Shown here: positions 9,695 through 20,355 of the stretch, one piece after another
Numbering within the stretch: position 1 is the first letter of the stretch
Layout: every line of letters begins with the position of its first letter
Origin: an uncultured Eubacteriales bacterium
GTDB taxonomy: Bacteria; Bacillota; Clostridia; Oscillospirales; Acutalibacteraceae
NCBI GenBank assembly: GCA_949292775.1
Contig: CASFBL010000006.1
Coordinates: 1-64,000 of the forward strand
Length of the DNA stretch: 64,000 nucleotides
Reading direction: 5' to 3'
Notes under the pieces: model-generated
What the model was told of the DNA's origin: nothing
The model's database searches: none
The model's input: the letters and a program-made list of their open reading frames with translations, nothing else
Made by a program: the position numbers and the translations under genes

Positions 9695-11293
9695 TTACAA
9701 CGATTTTACAGCCGTTTGTTCAACCGCAAGCGCGCGGCGGTAACGGGTCATATAAGCATTAAAGCCCTCGGCGTCCTCTGCATCCGGCTCAACGCACGAA
9801 CCGGCATTTTCGCCGAACACTTCTGTAGAAAGATAGGTTTCAAGCGATTGATTTGCTTTTTTCTCGCGCAGGTAAGAAGCCAAAAGCGCAATGCCCCATG
9901 CGCCGCCCTCCCCTGCGGTTTCCATCACCACAACCGGGGTATGCATGGCGCCTGCCAACAGCTTTTGCCCGACCAGCGGGGTTTTGAAAAGCCCGCCGTG
10001 GCCGCAAAGGCGGTCAAGCGCGATATGTTCTTTCTCGAACAAGATGTCCATGCCTAACCGCAAGGTCGCCATTGTGCTATATAAAAGTGTTCTCGCGAAA
10101 TTGGGAAGCGTAAGCGTACTTTCGGGCCGACGCAGGAACAGCGGGCGACCGTCGGAAAGCCCCGCGACCGGTTCGCCGGCATAGCAGTTGTAAGAAACCA
10201 AGCCGCCGCCATCCTTTTTGCCTTTCAGCGCAGCTTCATAAAAAGCGTCATACAAGGCAGGTTTGGAAAGGTTGGCATTTCCGAGTTCCAACACTTCGGA
10301 AAACAAGCGAATCCACGCGTCCAAATCAGAAGTGCATGTATTGCAATGCACCATTGCCACCGGCGCGCCCGTCGGCGTGGTGACCATATCGATTTCGGGA
10401 TAAACGCCGGAAAGCGGTTTTTCAAGCACCACCATAGAGAAAATTGAAGTCCCGGCGGAAACATTGCCTGTGCGCGGCGCGACGCTGTTTGTAGCGATCA
10501 TGCCCGTGCCTGCGTCGCCCTCCGGCGGGCAGAACGGCACACCCGGCAGAAGCGCCCCGGACGGGTCTAACAGCTTTGCACCTTTTTCGGTAAGGCAACC
10601 GGCATCCTCCCCTGCCGAAAGCACCTTCGGCAAAAGCGAGCGCAACGGCTTTTGAAAGCCGTGTGCAGCCGCGGCGGCGTCAAACTGCGCGAGCATCTTT
10701 TCATCATAATCACAAGCTGCGCTGTCTATCGGGAACATGCCCGAAGCCTCACCCACGCCGAGCACCTTTTCGCCGGTTAAAATCCAATGGATATAGCCGG
10801 CAAGCGTGGTGAGAAACGCCAGCTGCGGCAGGTGCGGTTCCTCTTTTAAAATCGCCTGATACAAATGCGCCGCGCTCCAGCGCTGGGGGATATTAAAATT
10901 CAAAAGCGCGGTCAGTTCCGCAGACGCTTCGGCAGTCATTGTGTTGCGCCAAGTGCGAAACGGTACAAGCAGATTATTTTGCTTGTCAAACGGCAGATAG
11001 CCGTGCATCATTGCGGAAATACCGATGGAACCGATTTTGCGCAAAGTCACGCCGTATTCTTCAAAAACAGACTGCGCAAGCTCGCGGTAGCAGCTTTGAA
11101 GCCCTGCGACAGCATCCTCCAAACGATAAGTCCAAACGCCGTCTTCCAGCCGGTTTTCCCAGGAAAACGCCCCGGATGCAAGCGGAGCACGGTCTTCACC
11201 GATTAAAACGGCTTTGATGCGCGTAGAACCGAATTCCACGCCCAAAGAAGTCCGCCCGTTTTCGAGACAGTCTATGATTTTTTGCTTTTCCAA
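9695..11293 (-). CDS. FGGY-family carbohydrate kinase, likely L-ribulokinase
   Basis: A 532-residue ASKHA-fold sugar kinase. The phosphate-1 loop is near the start (SLGVEFGSTRIKAVLIGED), and the C-terminal nucleotide-binding part contains GHGGLFKTPLVGQKLLAGAM and ETAGEGGAWGIALLA. The family phosphorylates a sugar on a terminal hydroxyl with ATP. First position in an operon with araA and araD makes ribulokinase the likely function; the sequence belongs to the FGGY branch often seen with clostridial araA rather than the classical AraB branch, so I give no symbol. Translation starts at TTG, with GGGAGG seven bases upstream. A 29-bp gap leads into araA. Confidence 0.85.
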   Translation of the reverse strand: MEKQKIIDCLENGRTSLGVEFGSTRIKAVLIGEDRAPLASGAFSWENRLEDGVWTYRLEDAVAGLQSCYRELAQSVFEEYGVTLRKIGSIGISAMMHGYLPFDKQNNLLVPFRTWRNTMTAEASAELTALLNFNIPQRWSAAHLYQAILKEEPHLPQLAFLTTLAGYIHWILTGEKVLGVGEASGMFPIDSAACDYDEKMLAQFDAAAAAHGFQKPLRSLLPKVLSAGEDAGCLTEKGAKLLDPSGALLPGVPFCPPEGDAGTGMIATNSVAPRTGNVSAGTSIFSMVVLEKPLSGVYPEIDMVTTPTGAPVAMVHCNTCTSDLDAWIRLFSEVLELGNANLSKPALYDAFYEAALKGKKDGGGLVSYNCYAGEPVAGLSDGRPLFLRRPESTLTLPNFARTLLYSTMATLRLGMDILFEKEHIALDRLCGHGGLFKTPLVGQKLLAGAMHTPVVVMETAGEGGAWGIALLASYLREKKANQSLETYLSTEVFGENAGSCVEPDAEDAEGFNAYMTRYRRALAVEQTAVKSL

Positions 11294-11325
11294 GCTGTTC
11301 CCTCCCGAAAAAGTTCTTTTGTATA

Positions 11326-11354
11326 ATGATAGCGCAACGAAAAAAGTTACGCAA
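11326..11354 (-). promoter_or_regulatory. Promoter of the araB-like/araA/araD operon
   Basis: Minus strand TTGCGT (11349-11354), 17-bp spacer, TATCAT (11326-11331), between the GH2 terminator and the kinase start. No clear AraR or AraC operator was recognised. Confidence 0.5.
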
Positions 11355-11390
11355 GCTTTTTTCTGTGTTTTTCACAGTAAAAAAGCAAAA

Positions 11391-11418
11391 AAATTGCCGG
11401 ACAAATTGTCCGGCAATT
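11391..11418 (-). terminator. Terminator of the GPH symporter-GH2 operon
   Basis: A 13-bp stem (AAATTGCCGGACA with TGTCCGGCAATTT), 3-nt loop, followed on the minus strand by a run of T, 11 bp beyond the GH2 stop. It separates the glycosidase operon from the arabinose operon. Confidence 0.9.
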
Positions 11419-11429
11419 TCAATATATTT

Positions 11430-13955
11430 TTAGGATTTTTGAATCTTCTGCAAAGCTTCTTCAGCGGTTTTTTCCATATCTTCGGGCAGTTTTTTCGAAA
11501 ATGCCGTTAGCAGCTGGCTTACGGTGAAGCCGTCAAACAACCCGAGCATACCCTCGCTTACAGGGAATCCAAGTTTTTCGGAAAACCCGGAAACGAACTG
11601 CATCAGCGCCGCTTTCCCCTGTTCATTTGCTCGAATGTCGTCGATGGTGTCGTAAATGCTGAAACACGAAGCATCATACGGCATTTTTTCCGCTTCGTCC
11701 GGGTGTTTGTTGCCGGGGGCGGGAATCTGCTGTAACAAGGCATTCACCAAAGACAGCGCGCCCTGCGGCAGACGGCTGCCCGCCATGGAAATAATCTTTT
11801 CCAGCGTGAAATTCTTGACCATTGCAAGCATGCCTTTGCCGATGTTCATGTTCATTTTTTTGCCAATGAAGTCGATTGCGCCCTCAACGAGTTTGCCGCC
11901 CGCCTCTGTTTTCATCACATCGCCGAGCTTATCCTGCACGGACAAATAGCCCTCGCGCAGTTCCAGTTTTTCCGCTTCGCCGCCCTCGAACCAGTTGGCA
12001 GCGCCCGTGCCCGCGTTGCTGTTCTTCAGCTCATATTCGGGGTTGGGTTCTTCGACGCGCAACAGCGTAATGGTGTCGCTCGTCTCACCTGCCGTTGCCG
12101 TCAGCGTGTTTTCGCCGTCTTTCAACGGTACATTTTCAAACAGGAACACTTTGTCGCCGCCAGCGCTTCCGAATTCTGTGCCGTTGACCGTGAGTGTCAC
12201 GCGCGGGCAGTTGGAATACACCTTGACGGTAATCGTACCGGTTGCGCGCTCTTTGAAGCGGCGCGAACAGATATGGACGAACGGCGTATCGGTCCAATAG
12301 GCTTTGTAAATGAAGAAGCTGTCTTTTTTGGTCTTACGGTCATAAGTTACAAGGCCTTTGTTATTTCTGCCCTTGACGCCGCCCTCATCACGCATATCAC
12401 TTGCAAAGTCAAACATATTCCAAACATGCGTGCTCCACAAAAACGGACGGGTGCTGAAAGTCTCCAGCATTTTTTCATGGTAATAGGCCTGGTATTCTTC
12501 GGAATAATCCTGCACTTGCGGGTGATCGTTGTGGTATTTTAAAATACCCTCGCAGCCGTATTCGGAAATGCCGAGACAAATTTCGGGATTTTCCTTGTGG
12601 AAATCATCAATCCACGGGCCGTTGTCGGCAACCTCGCCCAAATACCAACCGAAATAGTGGTTGTAGGAGACGATATCGGTAATATGGTTAAGCGCGCTGT
12701 CGGGCTCGACCATGGAAAGCTGCGCCATTGTGGTCAGACGGGTTTTATCAAGCCCGTGGCAAAGGTCGTTCAGGTCATGGAGGTTTGCCGCAAGATTCGG
12801 GTGCTCGCCGCCGATGGTAATTTCATTGGCGATGCCCCAGCAGACAATGGACGGGTGGTTATAGTTTTGCAGCACAAGCTCGCGCATTTGCGAAATGGTA
12901 TTGTCGTGGGCTTCTTTTGTGTCCATAAAAGAGGAAATAAACGGAATTTCCGCCCAGACGACCATGCCGTATTCATCGCAAAGGTCATAGAAGGTCTGGC
13001 TGTGCTGATAATGCGCCAAGCGAATGGTATTGGCGCCAACCTCGGCAATGAGCTCCATATCTTCTCTGTGCTCTTTTTCGGTGATTGCCCAGCCCATATC
13101 GAGGCGGTCCTGGTGACGGGAAACACCATGCAGCGGATAGGGCTTGCCGTTTAAGAAGAAGCCTTTATCCGGGTCCACACGGAAAGTACGCACGCCGAAG
13201 CGCTGTTCAACGCAGTCCACAGCTTCTCCGTTTTCTATAAGTTCCGCTTTCACAGTGTAAAGATAGGGGTCAATTCGTCCGTTCCAAAGGTGCGGGTTTT
13301 GAAGCTTAATGGTAGCAGACGGAGCATCCGCCGGAACTTCCGCCGTTTGACCATCCACAGTAAAGCGGACAGTTTTGCCTGTTTTATTGCCGGAAACATA
13401 GGCGTTTAAGACGATATCCGCACTGCCGTCGTCGAGCACTTTCGGGGTGACGGCAACGCCGGGCGTGCCGTAATAATCCAAATCAAAATGCGTTTCGGGC
13501 ACGGTGATGACGCGCACATCGCGGTAAAGTCCGCCGAAAAATGTAAAATCCGCGTTCTGCGGATAGATTTCCTGATTTTCTCCGTTATCCACAAGCACGG
13601 CGAGCTTGACTTTGCCAAAATGGATGTGATCTGTCACATCACAGCGGAAAGTGGAAAAGCCGCCGCGGTGTTCACAGATTTCTTTGCCGTTGGCGTAAAC
13701 ACGGCAGAGTGCATTCGCACCCAAAAACTCCAGATAGACACGCTCACCCTTTTTCGGTTTTATCTCTAAGGTGTTGACATACCAGCAGGTGTCGCGGTAA
13801 TAGTCCATGCCGCCGTCCTGCCCGTCAAGATTGTTCCAAGTGTGCGGCAGTGTGACCGGCTCAAAGCCGCTGTCTGCGTGCTTCGGCACGCGGTCGTGTT
13901 TTTCGGGTCCTTTGTGAAACTGCCAGCCGGTATTAAAAACTGTAACTTTACGCAT
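11430..13955 (-). CDS. Glycoside hydrolase family 2 enzyme with duplicated C-terminal module
   Basis: An 841-residue intracellular GH2 enzyme (beta-galactosidase-like; beta-glucuronidase or alpha-L-arabinopyranosidase specificity is possible). It has a sugar-binding jelly roll (LPHTWNNLDG...YYRDTCWY), an immunoglobulin-like domain and a TIM barrel with the acid/base glutamate in GIANEI (Glu378) and the nucleophile in ISEYG (Glu465). The last ~170 residues are not part of a standard GH2: they form two helical repeats of about 78 residues. The start at 13955 lies 4 bp after the symporter stop; an upstream in-frame ATG at 13967 would overlap that gene. No signal peptide, so it acts on imported oligosaccharides or glycosides. 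Confidence 0.88.
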   Translation of the reverse strand: MRKVTVFNTGWQFHKGPEKHDRVPKHADSGFEPVTLPHTWNNLDGQDGGMDYYRDTCWYVNTLEIKPKKGERVYLEFLGANALCRVYANGKEICEHRGGFSTFRCDVTDHIHFGKVKLAVLVDNGENQEIYPQNADFTFFGGLYRDVRVITVPETHFDLDYYGTPGVAVTPKVLDDGSADIVLNAYVSGNKTGKTVRFTVDGQTAEVPADAPSATIKLQNPHLWNGRIDPYLYTVKAELIENGEAVDCVEQRFGVRTFRVDPDKGFFLNGKPYPLHGVSRHQDRLDMGWAITEKEHREDMELIAEVGANTIRLAHYQHSQTFYDLCDEYGMVVWAEIPFISSFMDTKEAHDNTISQMRELVLQNYNHPSIVCWGIANEITIGGEHPNLAANLHDLNDLCHGLDKTRLTTMAQLSMVEPDSALNHITDIVSYNHYFGWYLGEVADNGPWIDDFHKENPEICLGISEYGCEGILKYHNDHPQVQDYSEEYQAYYHEKMLETFSTRPFLWSTHVWNMFDFASDMRDEGGVKGRNNKGLVTYDRKTKKDSFFIYKAYWTDTPFVHICSRRFKERATGTITVKVYSNCPRVTLTVNGTEFGSAGGDKVFLFENVPLKDGENTLTATAGETSDTITLLRVEEPNPEYELKNSNAGTGAANWFEGGEAEKLELREGYLSVQDKLGDVMKTEAGGKLVEGAIDFIGKKMNMNIGKGMLAMVKNFTLEKIISMAGSRLPQGALSLVNALLQQIPAPGNKHPDEAEKMPYDASCFSIYDTIDDIRANEQGKAALMQFVSGFSEKLGFPVSEGMLGLFDGFTVSQLLTAFSKKLPEDMEKTAEEALQKIQKS

Positions 13956-15294
13956 CTTTCTTGTCATCCTTTTCTTCTTTAATATTATACATTAAGAACA
14001 TAGACAGGAAGCAAACAACATTCCCGATAAACGGCAGCAAGCTAACAACAAAATAGATATTGTCCGCAACGCCCGGAAGCTGGTTGGCACCGTTTGCCTG
14101 CACATATCCGGCCCAGCCGATAGCCAGCGAAACCGCGGCGCTTCCTATGCCCTGCGCCAATTTTCTGAACAAAGAATAAGTCGCGTAGATGGTGCCCTCT
14201 TCACGCTGGCCTGTGCGTTTTTCCTGATAATCGATGCAATCGGCAACCATTGCCCAAATCAGAACGGTATAAAACCCGGTTGCAAACATGCCAATTGCAA
14301 AAATCGCCAGCCAAACATAAGGATTTTGAATTTTGACAAAAGTCAAAATTCCCGTGGAAACGATAGACAGCAAAAACGGATAAGTCGTGATTGCTTTTTT
14401 GCTGAAGCGCTTCGCCAAAGGCTTGACAAGAAGAATCGCAAGCAAGACCGGACCGCCCGCGAGAACAGACGCAACCGACATGAGCTTTGCATTTTTAAAG
14501 TAGTACATGAACAAATACTGCATGGAGTTGGTCACGGTCATAACAAGCGCAGTATAAGCAACGGTGGAAATCGTCAGCGCCATCATCGGACGGTTGCGGA
14601 AAAAGGCGATGAGCGTTTTAAAATAATTAAACTTTTTCTTTTCACCGGGTTCAGATTGCACGCGCTCCGTGACAAGCCGGCAGAGAAGCTGGAACGAGAT
14701 AAGTCCGATGACGCCCATTACAGCGACGATATAAATAAACAGGCGGCCTTTGGGCTGGTCGTTTTCATCATAAACCAACAGCGGCAAAATTACAAAAACC
14801 GGCGCTTGCGCAAGCATTGCGCCGATGCTGCGGAAGTTGGAAAGCTCAACGCGCTGCAGGCGATCTTTGGTGATAACAGATTGCAGGGAGCCGTAAGGCA
14901 CATTGACACTGGTGTATGCCACACTCCAAACCATATAGGTGCCGAGGCACAAAGCTACGCGCACGCCATACGGTGCGTCAGGCACATACAGGAACATAAT
15001 AATGCTCGACGCCAAAAGCGGCAGACTCGCCCATTTGATCCAAGGTTTAAATTTGCTGCCGCCGCGCGGGGGCGAAGCGTCACAGATACCGCCGATAATC
15101 GGGTCGTTGATTGCATCCCACACCTTGGCAACGACAATGATGATAGCATAATGCTCGGGAAGAATGCCGAGACAAGTCACGAAAAACAGCATCATGTAGC
15201 TGTTGATAAAGGCAAAACTCATGTTACAGCCAAAATCGCCGAGGGCATAGCCAATCTTGTCACGCCATCCAAAAGGTCTGATGGTTTTTTCCAT
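13948..15294 (-). CDS. GPH-family sugar:cation symporter (MFS)
   Basis: A 448-residue, 12-helix transporter of the glycoside-pentoside-hexuronide:cation symporter family. The opening FGWRDKIGYALGDFGCNMSFAFI and the cytoplasmic DPIIGGICD motif near helix 2-3 are characteristic. It imports a di- or oligosaccharide or glycoside with Na+ or H+. The ATG at 15294 follows AAGGAG and is preferred to the longer frame. The stop lies within a few bases of the GH2 start, so transporter and hydrolase are probably translationally coupled and share a substrate. Confidence 0.92.
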   Translation of the reverse strand: MEKTIRPFGWRDKIGYALGDFGCNMSFAFINSYMMLFFVTCLGILPEHYAIIIVVAKVWDAINDPIIGGICDASPPRGGSKFKPWIKWASLPLLASSIIMFLYVPDAPYGVRVALCLGTYMVWSVAYTSVNVPYGSLQSVITKDRLQRVELSNFRSIGAMLAQAPVFVILPLLVYDENDQPKGRLFIYIVAVMGVIGLISFQLLCRLVTERVQSEPGEKKKFNYFKTLIAFFRNRPMMALTISTVAYTALVMTVTNSMQYLFMYYFKNAKLMSVASVLAGGPVLLAILLVKPLAKRFSKKAITTYPFLLSIVSTGILTFVKIQNPYVWLAIFAIGMFATGFYTVLIWAMVADCIDYQEKRTGQREEGTIYATYSLFRKLAQGIGSAAVSLAIGWAGYVQANGANQLPGVADNIYFVVSLLPFIGNVVCFLSMFLMYNIKEEKDDKKDA

Positions 15295-15364
15295 AGTATT
15301 CTCCTTATTTTGAAATTTTTGCACATGCTGAAACTTGCATGGAAAAGGAAATATGCTATTTATA

Positions 15365-15392
15365 AGTATACCAAAAAACCACAAAAAGTCCA
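15365..15392 (-). promoter_or_regulatory. Promoter of the GPH symporter-GH2 operon
   Basis: Minus strand TGGACT (15387-15392), 16-bp spacer, TATACT (15365-15370), 70 bp upstream of the symporter ATG. Confidence 0.55.
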
Positions 15393-15469
15393 TGGAGAAA
15401 TTGAAATTTTTAAGCAAATTCCCGAAAGTTGTTCTGTTTGCTCCTGCTGTGCTGACGCTTCTTGTTAAA

Positions 15470-15498
15470 TTGCAGAAAAGAAAAAAATATGCTATACT
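15470..15498 (+). promoter_or_regulatory. Probable promoter of the HAD phosphatase gene
   Basis: TATACT (15493-15498) with a weak -35 (TTGCAG) 17 bp upstream; the start codon follows about 30 bp later with AAAGGAAA in front. The remaining sequence between the two divergent promoters shows no further feature. Confidence 0.45.
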
Positions 15499-15531
15499 TT
15501 TTGCAGAAATTTCGCAAAGGAAAATTGCTTT

Positions 15532-16374
15532 ATGAAAACGCTTTACATTTCCGATTTAGACGGCACGCTGTTAGACAACAGCGGGCATATTTCTGAAAAA
15601 AGTCTTTCCATTCTCAACCGGTTGTCTGCGCAAGGGCTTATATTTTCGATTGCGACCGCACGCAGCATTATGACAGCACGGGACCTTTTAGGCTCGCTTC
15701 GGCTCAACGCGCCGGTGGTCTTAATGAACGGCGTATTTTTGTTTGATTTGAAAGAAAACAAGGCGGTGCGCTGCCACGAAATTGACAGCGAAGCGCTAAA
15801 AAAAGTGCTCTCTGTCTTTTCGGCACATGACAAAGCGCCGCTTTTGTTCTTATTCGGTGACGACGGACTGCTTTCAATTTTCTTCACAGAGCAAAAGCTG
15901 CAAATTCACAAAGATTTTTACGCACAGCGTGAAAAAAGCTTTGCGGGGCGTTTTCGGCGCGTGGAGCATCTTTTTGTGCCGGAGCACCAGCACGCAGTTT
16001 ATGTAAATCTTGTGGATTTATATGAAGAACTCGCGCCCATAGCCGACGCACTGAAAGCAATTCCCGTCGTCGCTTTTTCGTTTTACAGTGACACCTACTC
16101 CCCTTACTGGTTTTTAGAAGTCTATGCCGAAAGCGCCAGCAAGGCGAACGGCGCGCTGGAAGTAAAAGCGCTGACCGGCGCGGACCGCATTGCCGCGTTC
16201 GGCGACAATTTAAACGACCTGACGCTGTTCGCCTGCGCGGACGAAACCTATGCCGTTTCAAACGCCGTGGACGAGGTCAAAGCGCGCGCCACAGCCGTTA
16301 TCAAAAGCAACGAAGAGGACGGCGTGGCGGAATTTCTGCTGCAAAATTTCTCAAAAAAATCCATTGACAACTAA
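15532..16374 (+). CDS. HAD-superfamily phosphatase, Cof/YidA type
   Basis: A 280-residue cytoplasmic haloacid dehalogenase-like hydrolase of subfamily IIB. Motif I is LYISDLDGTLLDN (residues 2-14, two catalytic aspartates), motif II is in the SIATARS segment and motif IV is AFGDNLNDLTLF. A large C2 cap lies between motifs II and III. Members dephosphorylate sugar phosphates, nucleotides or FMN, and the specificity cannot be assigned. The stop codon overlaps the promoter of the following tRNA gene, so the two genes are packed but separately transcribed. Confidence 0.9.
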   Translation: MKTLYISDLDGTLLDNSGHISEKSLSILNRLSAQGLIFSIATARSIMTARDLLGSLRLNAPVVLMNGVFLFDLKENKAVRCHEIDSEALKKVLSVFSAHDKAPLLFLFGDDGLLSIFFTEQKLQIHKDFYAQREKSFAGRFRRVEHLFVPEHQHAVYVNLVDLYEELAPIADALKAIPVVAFSFYSDTYSPYWFLEVYAESASKANGALEVKALTGADRIAAFGDNLNDLTLFACADETYAVSNAVDEVKARATAVIKSNEEDGVAEFLLQNFSKKSIDN

Positions 16375-16392
16375 GGGCAATCGTGGTATTAT
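16364..16392 (+). promoter_or_regulatory. tRNA-Leu promoter
   Basis: Consensus TTGACA (16364-16369), 17-bp spacer, TATTAT (16387-16392). The -35 lies at the HAD stop codon. The precursor leader contains an AACGCC-GAAA-GGCGTT hairpin (about 16405-16420) before the mature tRNA. Confidence 0.8.
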
Positions 16393-16433
16393 ATTCAAGC
16401 GTTGAACGCCGAAAGGCGTTTAAAACTGAATAT

Positions 16434-16520
16434 GCGGATATGGCGGAATCGGCAGACGCGCTAGATTCAGGTTCTAGTCGGGGCAACTCGGTGGAGGTTC
16501 AAGTCCTCTTATCCGCACCA
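16434..16520 (+). tRNA. tRNA-Leu, anticodon CAG
   Basis: An 87-nt cloverleaf including an encoded CCA. The acceptor stem pairs GCGGATA with TATCCGC; the anticodon loop TTCAGGT (16466-16472) gives CAG at 16468-16470, reading CUG. There is a long variable arm as expected of class II tRNA-Leu, and the T arm is GGAGG-TTCAAGT-CCTCT. The 3' end is the attachment point of the 13-kb insertion: its last bases are repeated at 29589-29612. Confidence 0.95.
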
Positions 16521-16522
16521 AA
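16499..16522 (+). repeat. Left 24-bp attachment repeat (end of tRNA-Leu)
   Basis: The last 22 bases of the tRNA gene (T loop to CCA) plus two A residues are repeated exactly at 29589-29612. The intact tRNA is on this side, so the site is regenerated at the gene's 3' end, as is usual for islands that use tRNA targets. Confidence 0.8.
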
Positions 16523-16535
16523 TCAGAAAGAGTCG

Positions 16536-16569
16536 CTTGGGGCACCCTCCGTAAGGAAGGTGCCCCAAG
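16536..16569 (+). terminator. Hairpin downstream of tRNA-Leu
   Basis: An 11-bp perfect stem (CTTGGGGCACC with GGTGCCCCAAG), 12-nt loop, followed by a short T-rich stretch. It probably ends the tRNA transcript now that the presumed native terminator lies 13 kb away. Confidence 0.55.
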
Positions 16570-16623
16570 GACTTTTGTATCTTAAGTTAAATAATAGTTT
16601 TGTTGAAACGGTGTAGCCTTTGG

Positions 16624-18342
<1,719 letters not shown>

Positions 18343-18401
18343 CTATCATACCATATCGGCTGCAATTATTCAACGCTTTAATGTGGTAAATCAAATGTTT
18401 T

Positions 18402-18662
18402 CTACTCTTTTTTCAAAACAATGCGTTCCACCTTTTCAGTGATATTCTCACCTGCGTCCTCTTTGAAAAAGGCCCTTACTGCATAGAGTGTGCCGTCGAT
18501 TTCCTTTACAAAGTTCAGTGGTTCAAGGTACATACCTTGCTTAAACCACGCTATACGCTCTTCTTTGGTAAGTTCAGTAAGGTGGTCGGTTATCCCGTCG
18601 AGGAGAGAATAAATCTCGCCCGTTTTTTCTATTGCATTGCCTTGATTATCTATATACATCAT
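18402..18662 (-). CDS. Small transposon-encoded protein, TnpW-like
   Basis: An 86-residue acidic protein. The C-terminal half (IDGTLYAVRAFFKEDAGENITEKVERIVL) has the pattern of the small TnpW proteins found beside serine recombinases in clostridial elements: a short beta hairpin followed by a helix with E-K-V-R-I spacing. Function unknown. It starts inside the relaxase stop codon (ATGA overlap), so it is translated from the mobilization operon and sits between relaxase and recombinase. Confidence 0.6.
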   Translation of the reverse strand: MMYIDNQGNAIEKTGEIYSLLDGITDHLTELTKEERIAWFKQGMYLEPLNFVKEIDGTLYAVRAFFKEDAGENITEKVERIVLKKE

Positions 18663-20017
18663 CGTTCCCGTTGCTCCTTCTGCTGTGATTTTCTGTTTTG
18701 TTCGGCTTCTTTTGCCCTGTATTCGTTGGCATAAAGTAAATCGGTTTTTTCCTGAATTTTAATTGACCGCTCCTCAATGCCCTTGTTCAGTTTCAGCTGC
18801 TTTCTGAGTTCCGTTATCCTCTCCGTAACGCCTGACTTTTCCTGCCGCAAGGTTTCTTTTTCGGCTGGTGATGCCCTGCGAATTTTGTTTTGCAGTTTGG
18901 TGCGGTAAGCGATCAGCTTATCCATTTCGCCCTGTAATCTATCCCTGTCCGCATACAGATTATCAAAGGTTGCAATGCCGTATTTGCTCATATACCGCAC
19001 CTGCTCGGATAGTTCCTCCAGCTTCTTTAAATCTTCCTTGAGATAGGGGCTTGTGGGGCGGTAGGTGGTTTTCTTGGGTAAAACACCTAACAGATAGCAG
19101 TAGTGCAGATACAGCTTGTAAATATGGCTCGTCTTTTGAAAAGGCTTAAACCAGTCCCGCAAGCTTTGCGGCATTTGAGGTGGATAGGTGATTGTCGCCC
19201 TGCGGTTTCCGAAGGAAGCGTATGCACCCATTGTCCTTTGGATATTTTCAGGCGTCCATCTTTCATCCAGCGTGTCCAGCCTTGTGAAATACTCATACTG
19301 CGGCAATCGTATCTTCCAATGCTTGCCGGTGAAGTCGGTAATATATCCTTTCCGCCGCAGATATTCCTCCATATAGTAGGGGCTGCGGCTGAAATTGATG
19401 GCTTCTTTTACATCTTCACGGTAAACATTGTATCTTGTCGGCTTGCCGCTTTTCTCATCCAGCCATACCTGCCTTGACGGCGCTTTATGCGGTTTTTCGA
19501 TAACCGACAAGCCGTGCTCCCGGCAGATCCGGTCGGATACCTCACGGAGTTTTCTCTGCTCTGTTTTGGAATAGTTGTATTTCTTGCCGTCTAAAAAGGA
19601 AACTGAATTGAAGCAAAAATGGTTGTGCAGATGGTCTTTATCCAGGTGGGTAGTGACGATGATCTGATACTTTTCTCCCCACATTTCCTTTGCCAACTGC
19701 AAGCCGATTTCATGCGCCTGTTCGGGTGTAACTTCGCCGGGCTTGAAGCTTTGATAACCGTGCCAGGCGATATATCCGTTTTCCTTGCCGTACTGCCTTT
19801 TCGTTAGAATCATCTGCTGCAGGGCAATCTCTTTCAGACAGTTGATAGCCGAAACATATTCGCCCTGTTCGGTCGCTTCAGGGCGGCTGACATAGGAAAA
19901 CACATCCCACAGCGGCTGCAAGCCCGGAGTCTCTGCTCTTGTCTTTTCAGGATTTTCCACATAGGCAATCAGGTCTTTCAGCCTGCCCTCGATATGCCAT
20001 AAACTGGTGGTTGCCAT
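18659..20017 (-). CDS. Relaxase / mobilization nuclease (MOB_P-like)
   Basis: A 452-residue DNA relaxase that would nick oriT and lead the strand into a recipient. The metal-binding histidine motif HLDKDHLHNHFCFN (residues 124-137) matches HxDxxHxHNH of the MobA/VirD2 group. The C-terminal third is charged and helical (QEKSGVTERITELRKQLKLNK...), a likely coiled coil. Its start overlaps the MobC-like stop by one base (TAATG) and its stop overlaps the next gene, so mobC-like, relaxase and tnpW-like form one operon transcribed away from the oriT-like hairpins. Confidence 0.9.
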   Translation of the reverse strand: MATTSLWHIEGRLKDLIAYVENPEKTRAETPGLQPLWDVFSYVSRPEATEQGEYVSAINCLKEIALQQMILTKRQYGKENGYIAWHGYQSFKPGEVTPEQAHEIGLQLAKEMWGEKYQIIVTTHLDKDHLHNHFCFNSVSFLDGKKYNYSKTEQRKLREVSDRICREHGLSVIEKPHKAPSRQVWLDEKSGKPTRYNVYREDVKEAINFSRSPYYMEEYLRRKGYITDFTGKHWKIRLPQYEYFTRLDTLDERWTPENIQRTMGAYASFGNRRATITYPPQMPQSLRDWFKPFQKTSHIYKLYLHYCYLLGVLPKKTTYRPTSPYLKEDLKKLEELSEQVRYMSKYGIATFDNLYADRDRLQGEMDKLIAYRTKLQNKIRRASPAEKETLRQEKSGVTERITELRKQLKLNKGIEERSIKIQEKTDLLYANEYRAKEAEQNRKSQQKEQRER

Positions 20018-20325
20018 TATCCCGCCTCCTGTAGATTGAGGATCAGACCTTCAATTTCTTTGCAGACCCCCAAAGCAGACGGCTCGTATTTGCTACATTT
20101 TTGAAAGCCGTTATGAACATCATAGAGGGCGTTTAACAGTTCCCAAAACTCTTTTTTAGGCTGTGATTTGGGCGCTTTGCCTTTGCATAACTGACGGATA
20201 AATGCCGATTGAGACAGCCCGCATGCTGATGCACAGTGCTTCAGTTTTTCGTGTTCTTCTTCGGATAAGCGTACCTTGATACGTACTTTTCGATTGTTTT
20301 CTTTATTCAAAAATATCATCTCCAT
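20017..20325 (-). CDS. MobC-like relaxosome accessory protein
   Basis: A 102-residue protein with an N-terminal ribbon-helix-helix signature (RKVRIKVRLSEEEHEKLKHCASACGLSQSAFIRQLCKG) typical of MobC proteins that bind oriT and help the relaxase. The start is uncertain: ATG at 20325 has little ribosome-binding sequence, whereas a TTG at 20310 (giving MNKENNRKVRI...) has GGAGATGAT upstream. It is the first gene of the mobilization operon and directly faces the hairpin cluster proposed as oriT. Confidence 0.8.
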   Translation of the reverse strand: MEMIFLNKENNRKVRIKVRLSEEEHEKLKHCASACGLSQSAFIRQLCKGKAPKSQPKKEFWELLNALYDVHNGFQKCSKYEPSALGVCKEIEGLILNLQEAG

Positions 20326-20355
20326 TCTTGTGTTTTATCTTAGTAAGGGGGTATT

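Noticed and set aside
14326-15468. 380-codon plus-strand frame opposite the GPH symporter
   Set aside because: Shadow of a high-GC membrane-protein gene; composition rich in His/Arg/Asn with no domain.
16383-16616. 77-codon frame across tRNA-Leu
   Set aside because: It is a translation of the tRNA gene and its flanking hairpin.
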